A stretch of 64,000 nt of DNA from Miscanthus floridulus. Lineage: Eukaryota > Streptophyta > Magnoliopsida > Poales > Poaceae. The translations under genes were made by a program, and so were the position numbers. The stretch is from the NCBI RefSeq assembly GCF_019320115.1, contig NC_089584.1, forward strand, positions 55,610,852 through 55,674,851. Direction: 5' to 3'. Positions 56,142 to 64,000 of the stretch are shown here, piece by piece (position 1 is the first letter of the stretch; each line of letters starts with the position of its first letter). The notes under the pieces are model-generated. The model saw only the letters and a list, made by a program, of their open reading frames with translations, was not told where the DNA came from and did no database searches.

Positions 56142-57425
56142 TGTAACCCCCTAGTGTTAATCATTGCATTTGGCACTTGCATTTCATGAGCAAAAGCATC
56201 ATCCAAGCATTCATGAGCATGAGCATATGAACTTTCATCTTATTCTTACATATTATCACATGTGATGTTGATTATATACATGTATATGCTTGTGATCATG
56301 TGTGACCAATGCAAGAGATGGTTGTGAGGTCACAAAACACCTTAGACACATCTAGTATGGAAAATGGAGCCAAGTTTATATCATTGAGTTGGTCCAAAAA
56401 TGCCTCTAAGTGTTAGTATTGAAAGAAACGCCATTATTAAGTTGCTTGTTTCACCTAACTTGACTAAGTACATAGAGAGTTTGCATGACAGTGCACCCTT
56501 AATAAAAGTTGTAGTTCTTGACATGGGTAACAAACTTTATTTAAGGCTCATGAGCTAATTCAGTGCCTGGCTTAGTAAAATAAAGCTCCCAATTTGCAAC
56601 TTAATGTTATTTAAGTCTAAAGCTAGTTTTTAGTTTCAAAGTAGGCCACTTTGGAGCTTTGTAAATTGAAAACCATGGTGAATTGGGCAAAACTTTCTAA
56701 AGCAAAGTTGTAGATCTCTTGTAGCTCTACATTTTATATCAATAAAGTTTTCACAAACTCGCCACGGATTAGGAGGTAATTAGGCGCAAAGTTGCTCTAT
56801 CAGTCGGCTTAATCGAGCTCTCTAGTTCAGAGTTCACTATGGCAGTGGCCGACCGGTCAAAGGCCGTGGGTGGCATATGTCGTGGCCACCACCACTACCG
56901 TCACGCTAGCACGCCCAAGGGCAAAAACAAGGTGTTGCTACTTCCCCTAGCTCATTTACACCCTTCGTCCCTCTGCTCTTCCTCCCGCAGTGGCAATAGT
57001 AGTGTGTGCTATCGTCACCATCACCATGCACCTCCATCATACTCATGTGCCACCAACGCCACACCTCTGGCCAATCCATCTCACTCACAGCTCTGCCACC
57101 ATCTCCTCTACCTTCCCGACCCACCATTGTAGCCGTTTGAGCCTAGGTGAGGCCGCATTGCACGTCATCGTTGCCGCCATGGCCACGGTGTGCCACCGAG
57201 CTCATGCTCGCCCATGGCTAGCCATTACCATTGCTCCTCCTACCTTCCACTCATTTGGTCCGTTGTCGCCATAGGGTATAGATGCTAAGGCCGAAGATAG
57301 TTTAACCGCTACCGCCGCCATCACACGGGAACGTGTGACCATGTCATGCACGTCCACCATGGTTGCAAGCACAAGCTCACCATGGCTAGCCCTAGCTAGC
57401 CTCCCTTTCTTCCCACTATACAAGG
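56142..57425 (+). mobile_element. Head of a Tekay-like LTR (plus orientation)
   Basis: It starts TGTAACCCCCTAGTGTTAATC and matches the head of the LTR of element I (minus strand from 55998) over several hundred bases. The GC-rich block begins near 56.83 kb. It runs into an oppositely oriented LTR near 57.42 kb. The break is placed only approximately within the GC-rich block. Confidence 0.7.
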
Positions 57426-58284
57426 ATTAAGGTAGAGCTTGGTTTTGGAAGGTCAAACCTGGTCAAACTAAGTACAACTTTTTACATGCTCTTCTCCACC
57501 ATGTAAACTCCCACCTTTATTTTTTGGCTCAACTCAAGTTGCTTAACAAATTTTGGAGAACACGGTATGCCAATGCCGATGATGATGAATTCCGGACATA
57601 GAATATTTCCAAGTCTAAATATAGCCGCAGATTCGATATTCGACAACCTATTTGACTTGCTTACAAATTGATTTGGCTCTTGGTCCAAGAACAAAGTTTG
57701 CAGCACTCAACTTAGACTTCAACTTTGCTTAAAGGTCAAATTTCATAACTTATTTCCAAATTGTTATTTAACGTTCATCAAAGCAGTATCATGATAAACC
57801 TTGGAATTAGGGTTTTCAACCGATTAAGGCATTTTCTTGACATTTGCTCAAAATGAACCTTTCATGACTTTTGCTATAGAGTTCAATTAGAGTTATTTGG
57901 GCAAGGTAGCAAGGTTTGGTTGACATCAAATGTTCCCATTCACCTGATGAAGCTATTCAAGAAAGGTTATAACTTATCATTTCATGTGACTTCTTGGCTC
58001 CAAACTTCATGAAACTTTTTCAATGGTCAAGATGGCCTGATACTAACGTGATGCTCTTAAAAGAGGCATGTTGAACCCTACTAAAGCATACATTTGAAAA
58101 GGGCCAACAAGTATGCAAGGTGTATTGTCCAAGTTTAAGTTGGGGCTCATTTTCATACATTTGACCTCAACGCCTTCATCACCACTTCAAAAATTTTAGA
58201 CTAGAGCTCTCGATCATCACTTGACATAACTTATTTGAGTCCAAACTTGCTGCTTAACTCATGACTAACACCTGGGGTGTTATA
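57426..58284 (-). mobile_element. Head of a J-type LTR (minus orientation)
   Basis: On the minus strand it starts TATAACACCCCAGGTGTTAG at 58284 and is related to LTR J (19315-20.5 kb). An example is the shared CATGGTGGAGAAGAGCAT string at 20.25 kb, reversed near 57.5 kb. The tail is missing. It is inserted in the coding sequence of the Transposase_32-like fragment to its right. Confidence 0.7.
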
Positions 58285-58740
58285 GGAACACCCAAAGCCT
58301 TAGCTATCTGCTATCTAGTGAGCTAGTGACGATCCTTGTCCAACATGAACTCAATGAATTCTTGATCTCGGGGTATCCACAAAGAAGCAAAAAATATCTT
58401 CACCCATTCAGGAACATAACAGTGTGGCCTAGTCAACAAGTCAAATAGTCTAGGCATGTATGATAGGTGACCCTTGATTTCTTCCTCAGTGGCTCCGACC
58501 ACTTTTGCCAGGCCCTCAACTATAAGCCGATAGTGAGCACAACACTTGATGGGTTTAGAACAAATGGCTTTGTAGAAGGCACACTAAAGTTTAGTCCAGA
58601 ATGGCCTTTTTCTGACTAGCCTTGGGTCTGGGAACCACTGCTCTAGGGGAACAAACCACAATACCTGAATCTTGCTAGCTCTCAAGCTCAACAACTTCAA
58701 CACTGTGGGAACCGACACCTGTTCCTCCTCTTCTTCCCTT
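58285..58740 (-). pseudogene. Transposase_32-like plant transposon protein fragment
   Basis: One minus-strand frame reads an acidic run, then VLWFVPLEQWFPDPRLVRKR, CAFYKAICSKPIKCCAHYRL, IVEGLAKVVGATEEEIKGHL, RLFDLLTRPHCYVPEWVKIF and FASLWIPRDQEFIEFML. It stops at the LTR head after IAKALGVP. The pattern of an aromatic-rich strand FFASLWI plus a later polar block resembles the 'putative plant transposon protein' (Transposase_32) family found in grass retroelements. Three in-frame TAG stops occur. Upstream to about 58.80 kb no further coding sequence is clear. The family assignment is tentative. Confidence 0.5.
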
Positions 58741-59030
58741 TATCGCTCCTACCATGACAAAGCTCCTTAACCAATGGCACTACATTTTAAGTTGTGAGAA
58801 AAGCGTTAGGGAACTGTATTGGCCACGTAGTTGCACTTACTTTTCACAATTGTTGCTGCTTTTATAGTTGCTCTTTGTGTCGTGTTGTAATTTTTCTTCT
58901 TGGGCTTCTTTTTAACCGACAATGAATTCACTTTTTCTACCTATCCTCTTGGTCCTCTTGCATTTTTTGTCATGGCCATGTTGTTTCATGAAACCTACAA
59001 AACTACAGAAAGATGGCTAGTCAAAACTTA
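58741..59030. other. No recognisable gene
   Basis: AT-rich sequence with a TTTTTCTTCTTGGGCTTC pyrimidine run near 58.9 kb and nothing else I can name. Confidence 0.4.
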
Positions 59031-59035
59031 TGAAA

Positions 59036-59456
59036 ATTGGTGTATACTTCCTATTAATTCACAATTCAATTGATGTACTTTAGCATTTGGGCAACAATGC
59101 ACCTATGTGAGTGTGATGGCTTCCAATTGAATTACAATGCACCAAACTTCAAATGACTTTAGTAGTACCTTTTAGCTAACAAATAATGTTTTCCTCTCAC
59201 AACAAATCAGCATCAACCATCACAAAACTGCTCTGATTCAAAAAATGTGTGTAGCAAACAAACTACACAAAATTTGATGTATACTTCCTATTAATTCACA
59301 TTCAATTGATGTACTTCAACATTCAGGCAATAATGCACCTATGTGAGTGTGATGGCTTCCAATTGAATTACAATGCACCAAACTTCAAATGACTTTAGCA
59401 GTACTTTTCAGCGAACGAATAATGTTTTCCTCTCACAACAAATCAGCATAAGCCAA
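59036..59456 (+). repeat. 238-bp tandem duplication
   Basis: The block starting TGTATACTTCCTATTAATTC occurs at 59041 and 59279, and the copies are about 90% alike. The last 33 bases of the unit (CATCAACCATCACAAAAC...GATTCAAAA) reappear at about 60178-60210, about 970 bp away. The unit has no coding frame. Confidence 0.85.
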
Positions 59457-60279
59457 ATTTCAACAAAATGAACATTGCCCCTAAACAGAACATTGGAATT
59501 AATTCTTACCATAGACAGCGAGGAGGCCTGAGCGCCTTTAGATTGAATGAATATGAGGTCTGTGCCTTTGACTTATGAGGAAGGTAGCAGCGTGAGATAT
59601 GAACTGTGGTGGCATGGTAGAAGGAACCATTGGCACAAGAGCAACCGATAGGCATTCCAGCGGGAGGACCAATGGCCACCATAGGCGCATGGGCAGGCCA
59701 CATGATGATTTTGGCATGGCATAGGTTAGAGATCTAGATGGGGGTGGCATAGGTTTTCCTTTCCTTGGACAGCAAGCGACGGCGAACGCCCTAAGTGTCA
59801 GGACTGGATGGCTGGCGTTAGGTTTGGGACAGTTAACTATTTGCCATCCTTTACAAATCGCACTCCTCCGTTTGCCAGTTTTAGATGGGCACCTACAAAT
59901 TTGCCACACAAAATAGTAAACCTACTATATATTTGCCACTTTCATTGACATGGCACGCCATGTGTGTATGCCAGCATGGCAGCGAGCCCTACAACCCCTA
60001 TAGAAGATGCAAATTGACTAATTTACCCCTAATGCCTCTCTCAATCAACTCGCTAACATGTGGGCCCCGTATGTCAGATTATCCTTGCAGGCATCCCAGA
60101 TTCAATACACAATGATGGATGGCTTAGAGTCCAAACACCAAAAAATAGAAGACTATAACATACGCCAGCGTAACGAGCATCAACCATCACAAAACCACTT
60201 TGATTCAAAATCTCACTGATTCGAAGTGAAATGATGGGGAGTGTTGGGGCAATGCCTCGGGAACCACAACCGGCGTGGT
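59457..60279. other. Unassigned stretch left of the solo LTR
   Basis: Minus-strand frames at 59909-59538 and 59703-59506 are Pro/Met-rich and unrecognised. GGCAAATTTGTAGGTGCCCA and TGGCAAATAGTTAACTG (minus strand, 59.84-59.90 kb) look like repetitive grass intergenic sequence, but I cannot name the element. Confidence 0.35.
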
Positions 60280-61570
60280 TGTTGGTGTTTATTAACGCAC
60301 ATGGATAAATCTACAAGTGCACAAATACCGCTCTAGCTTTCATCTAGAAGTATTCCAAGTATCGTATCCATAGGGAAACATGTGAGACTAACAACAGTCT
60401 AAATTAACAAGGGGTAGCAACAAGGTTAGGATAAACAGGAGCATAGTGAGGATAACTGAGGTTCTCTAATTCGAACTTGGGTAAGCTATGTCTTCTACTA
60501 TTCAATTGGGGACATTACTAAGGGAAAGACACCAACAAACGATGCTTCCCTTCATAACTGAGTCCTACTTGGCCTATAGACGGGAGGTAGACTACAAAGG
60601 ATCAACAATGCTATATAGTACTCAATGAGGCTATATAGTATTGATGTCACACATGCGATCTACCACCAATCCAGAATGTAGGGTGCATCCTCGATTAACC
60701 TAAGTCTAAGCACCGCACTTACTCTCACAATTAAAACTTCACTCCTGCTAGAGCATAAATAAAGCACTCAAAAAGAGTCATGAACCTAATGAATAATATC
60801 AACACAATGCTTACTTGAATCAGAAGTTGATTGCCAGAGAAATCTCGAAGGCAAGCTCAGATAGAACTTGGATCCACCAAGGTACAAGCCATAGAGAGAG
60901 CACTTATGGGCTAGCATCTCCTCCAAACTCTTCCCTCACACTCTATCTCACAATTATTTATAAGACAAAATCCTATGGAGGACTAATCTTCTCTTGATAG
61001 CTGGCTCTGATCCTGACAAGGAGAATATGAATTAGGGTTTTTGGATGGCTCTAGGGAGGGGGTAGGGGCTGCTATATATAGGCCAAGGTGGAGTAGAGGG
61101 CAAGGAATCAAGACAGAGTAGGGGGCAAGGTATCACCATGTCATCGATTCTCGCCAATTCCCTTGATCACCGTTGGATCAAACCATCTTGAAAGAACAAC
61201 ATAGATATAATCTAGGAGGTGGTGGAGAACCAACATTCAAAGAGGCTGATGAGAGGGGCCCATAGGCCAACTAGCCTATAGGTGGGGCTGGCTGGCCCCA
61301 CATGGCAGCCCCTCATGGTCTACTTTGGAGGAGAGCCTCCTAGATTCTTCTAGAATCTTCCCACGCTGTTTACGTGGTGAAATTCTATAATTTTCTTTGA
61401 TGAATAGGTCTCCCTTGACGATTTTCTAGATAAACCATGCTAAAAACATAGATTCACCAAAACTCATGGAATTTATTATTTTAAACCCCTATATCTAAGT
61501 TTGGTGAAGGAATTAAGTATAAATACATGTTATGTTGACGGTTTATAATTGATGTTTGTGATTGTCAACA
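60280..61570 (-). repeat. Probable solo Athila LTR (B family)
   Basis: On the minus strand it runs from TGTTGACAATCACAAACATC at 61570 to GTTAATAAACACCAACA at 60280, 1291 bp with TG...CA ends. It matches 13137-14320 over its length. A TATATATA box lies at 61073-61080. Neither a polypurine tract nor a primer site flanks it, so it is probably a solo LTR. The five bases on each side (GTGGT and GCTGT) do not match, so the target duplication is not confirmed. Confidence 0.75.
61073..61080 (-). promoter_or_regulatory. TATA box of the solo LTR
   Basis: TATATATAGCAGCC on the minus strand, about 30 bp before the CCCTAGAGCCATCC block shared with LTR B. Confidence 0.55.
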
Positions 61571-61735
61571 GCTGTCTTACCGTCGGTCACCTTGGGAACC
61601 CAACAGTGCTATTTTGGGTTATTCCATCGAGATGGTGTCCAATGTCCAAGATCAAGTGGCATAGTGCACTAAGTGGCCGAACAATACTCTTTAAATAACA
61701 GGGAAGCAAATCCATCTCACCGCTGGCGATGAGCA

Positions 61736-62171
61736 ATGGCAAGGTACAGCACCAGCAAGCTATCTAGCGGCTCATCTAGCTATGAATCTAGGGACTCAGT
61801 GAATCACCATAGCGCTAGCGAGGAGGAGGTGGTAGAGGCGCCAGCAGTCGCCGTTGAGGAGGAGGACGGTAGCGACATCAATGGTGGGAACATTGATGAC
61901 TTCCCCACCATTCCCCTTCCATCGGGCTTCGAGTAGGAGCCAGAGGGCAGCGATAGCGATGGCAGGAACGTTGATAACTTCCCCATTGTTCCACCGGGCT
62001 TCTCTCTAATGCCGCTCTACAAGAAGCCTAGGATCCCTCCATTCCCGCCCATTGAGATCGTGTCTGATGATGAGGAGGAGGAGGACAACGATGAGTTGAG
62101 CAAACACACTAGGTCAGAGGCATCCTCCTCCTCTGGCAATGGTAGGGGCAGCGGCATCGAGCAAGACTAAG
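61736..62171 (+). CDS. Small acidic ORF of unknown function (one in-frame stop)
   Basis: From ATG 61736 the frame reads MARYSTSKLSSGSSSYESRD, an acidic part, then a TAG at 61934-61936, and continues in the same frame to TAA at 62169-62171 (145 codons). It contains a diverged internal duplication. GSD..GGNIDDFPTIPLPSGF precedes the stop and GSDSDGRNVDNFPIVPPGF follows it. The C-terminal half reads LYKKPRIPPFPPIEIVSDDE and ends Ser/Gly-rich. Conservation of the repeat and acidic tail across the stop suggests a recently lost or read-through gene. CTTTAAATAA at about 61.69 kb is a weak TATA candidate. Not recognised; it could be a transposon-encoded N-terminal region. Confidence 0.4.
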
Positions 62172-62516
62172 TCAATTTTAGGTGTAGTTAGTACTAGTAG
62201 CCTAGCCCAATAGTACAATGGAGGGTGCATTGTAGTGCTTTTGAGGTGTCATTTTTGTGTATTTTGGAGTGTCCTCATCAGCATTCCCTAAGTATTCTAC
62301 TATTACATTGCTTCATTCTTCATTGTCTTGTGGTCCTTTTTCTTCCTCCTCTCAGTAGAGGGCATGCCAAAGAAATAAACCAATTTGCAAACACAACAAA
62401 AGGTGGCACACTAGTTTAGCTATAATAGTGACAACATCCATCCTAGATGAAATTAATAGGTCCATAGACAATCAAATAACATTGGTCCATTTGAACTTGT
62501 CATGATAGAGAGACAC
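62172..62516. other. Downstream region of the acidic ORF
   Basis: T-rich with an AATAAACC motif near 62.37 kb that could be a polyadenylation signal. A 64-codon frame at 62225-62419 is low in complexity and not called. Confidence 0.4.
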
Positions 62517-63989
62517 TATCGGTATTTCTTAACGCATAGAGAAATAATCTGCAAGCGCATGGAATTACTGTTGTAGAATTTTACCTGGAAGTATTCAGGA
62601 TATCATATTTCTATAGGGAATAGTAGTGTAGAAGTATCTTAACTAGTTCATCGAGGATGACAAGAAGAAAGACAGCTTGGGTAGTGAGGTTTTCTAAGGA
62701 TAGAGATCCTAAGTCAAGATAGCTTTGTGACTATAGACTTGCTTCGAGCACCATATAACACTTGGTCTACCAAGCATTATCGGACTATGGCTCTACGCTA
62801 TACTCGAATGTGGGGGTTAAAAGGGACGGACAGGGCTATCACCACCTATCGCCTACCCCTCAACCGTGAAGTATGAGGCAAATAAAGGTAGCCTCTATCC
62901 TAGACACCATGTCTACGCTATCGACTACTACTCTAGTGTGATTTGGGTTATCCGTCTTTATTATGACCCTCTACTAGAGTATCCGCTTGAAGAATGGATG
63001 ACGAACCTACAAGTAAATAATGAACAAGACTAACTTAAAGTAGAACTCACTACCAAAGATAAATATTAACCTTATACTATAAGTAGTATTCCGATCATAG
63101 AGGTATAAGTGGAGAGGAGCCGACGATTCCTAGCATTCCTTCTACTAAGTGTACAAGGGGCCCCAAGTACAAAAGTGGAGGTAGCCAACAACTCCGGTAC
63201 TTCTCCACTCTTACCCACCCCCTACACTAGAACTAGCTAGAGAACTAAGATATGAATGGAGCTCTTCTCTCTTCATGCTACATTGTGTCTCCCTTTTATG
63301 TTGTTTGAGAGGGAGTGAGGGGGTATTTATAGGTTGAGAGGAGGAATGAAGGTCACTCAATGTGCCATGTCAACGATCCATGTGCCTTTCCACCATAGCC
63401 TTTGGATCAAACCATTATAAGATGGATGGTGGAGATGGAGTGGAGTTGTGCTTCCTTGCATGCCTTCCTATCTTGAGCAAACCACCATCCTCCAGACCAA
63501 ATCCTTCTTGAATACCCATGCAACCGATGTTGGTGAGATGGTGGCAACCAACCAACCAAAGTTTAGGCCGAATGGTGCCAGTGGGGGGTCAGGCACCCCC
63601 AAGGGTTGACTAACCCCTGGCTAGGGCTGAATTGGCCCATCTTTGGTGGGTGACCTCCTTTGGGCTTCTAGAGTGGGACTTTGTAGGTATTTCATAGAGA
63701 TGAGGTGATTTGATTTGGATTTGTCCATATTCTCCTGTCTTTTAGGTCCTATTTTGCCAAGTTGTGGACTGCCTCCACCTTGGGCTCGTGTCAGACATCT
63801 ATAATGTTGTATTTCTTGTATACTTTGGGCTCAGTTTTGTCCAATCCCGACATGTCCTTCTGCAAATGGTTAAACACCAAAACTTATGGAAATTATTTGT
63901 TCTAAAGCCCTATGTCTAAGCTTGGTGTTATTTTAGTAGTTTTTATATGAAAGTTGGAGGTTATAAATGTGAGTTAAGCACCGCCAACA
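62517..63989 (-). repeat. 3' LTR of an F-family Athila element
   Basis: On the minus strand it starts TGTTGGCGGTGCTTAACTCAC at 63989 and ends GTTAAGAAATACCGATA at 62517, 1473 bp. A TATAAAT box lies at 63325-63331 on the minus strand. A polypurine tract lies just outside the head, so the element extends right of the window. Its tail half matches the fragment at 31790-32195. The five bases beyond the tail are GACAC (62512-62516). Confidence 0.8.
63325..63331 (-). promoter_or_regulatory. TATA box of LTR F
   Basis: CTATAAATACCCCC on the minus strand, in LTR orientation. Confidence 0.6.
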
Positions 63990-64000
63990 AGCTCCCCCAC
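63990..64000 (-). other. Polypurine tract next to LTR F (partial)
   Basis: GTGGGGGAGCTT on the minus strand directly before the LTR head at the window edge, like the AAGCTTGGGGG tracts of the other Athila elements. Confidence 0.6.

Noticed and set aside
56839..57423. His/Pro/Thr-rich frames
   Set aside because: Part of the GC-rich block of two joined LTR heads; low complexity and no shared frame with the other LTRs.
60270..61580. Five-base target duplication around the solo LTR
   Set aside because: Flanks read GTGGT and GCTGT, which do not match, so a clean solo-LTR footprint cannot be claimed.
1..64000. CRISPR arrays, tRNA, rRNA, riboswitches and bacterial operons
   Set aside because: No regularly spaced short repeats with unique spacers, no cloverleaf-like genes and no ribosome-binding-site-linked gene strings; the content is plant repeat DNA.

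Overview
The window is plant intergenic DNA from a grass (Poaceae); a panicoid or andropogonoid host is likely, but that is inference from the families present. I found no host single-copy gene, no tRNA or rRNA gene, no CRISPR array and no bacterial-type operon. Nearly all of the 64 kb is nested, decayed Ty3/gypsy LTR retrotransposon sequence of three lineages: Tat (elements H, A, C, D, G), Athila (B, K and LTRs E and F) and Tekay/Del chromovirus (I, J and LTR fragments). Lineage calls rest on primer-binding sites, Gag, protease and RT motifs, and LTR ends. No database search was possible.

Layout from left to right. 1-1047: Gag start, primer site and 5' LTR of Tat element H (minus), inserted in a Tekay-like LTR piece (1048-2014). 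2015-9519: Tat element A (minus), with all Gag-Pol domains and its 5' LTR. 9520-14320: non-coding 3' part and 3' LTR of Athila element B (plus). 14321-19314: Athila element K (minus), which has gag and protease but no visible RT or integrase before its 3' LTR. 19315-~22890: LTR J (plus, Tekay-like). ~22890-30537: 3' half of Tat element C (plus), with 490-bp tandem repeats, an antisense Transposase_28-type gene and the 3' LTR. 30538-32195: broken Athila LTR pieces. 32196-33684: 5' end of Tat element D (plus). 33685-45957: Tat element G (minus), with both LTRs (the 5' one truncated), full gag-pol and a spliced antisense gene between pol and the 3' LTR. A 660-bp Mutator-type fold-back element (43915-44574) sits in its gag region. 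45958-55998: Tekay element I (minus), which keeps a 4.55-kb 5' LTR, an extra ORF, gag, protease and RT, but is cut in integrase. 55999-58284: two LTR heads facing each other. 58285-62516: a Transposase_32-like fragment, a 238-bp tandem duplication, a solo Athila LTR and a small acidic ORF. 62517-64000: an Athila-type 3' LTR whose element continues to the right.

The most interesting biology is the second, antisense transcription unit carried by two Tat elements. Each has its own TATA box and consensus splice sites; in G it converges on pol and in C it reads inward from the 3' LTR side. All long ORFs are broken. Many stops are TAG where the family has Gln (CAG), the pattern expected from deamination of methylated CHG sites. 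I use element letters A-K as local names only.
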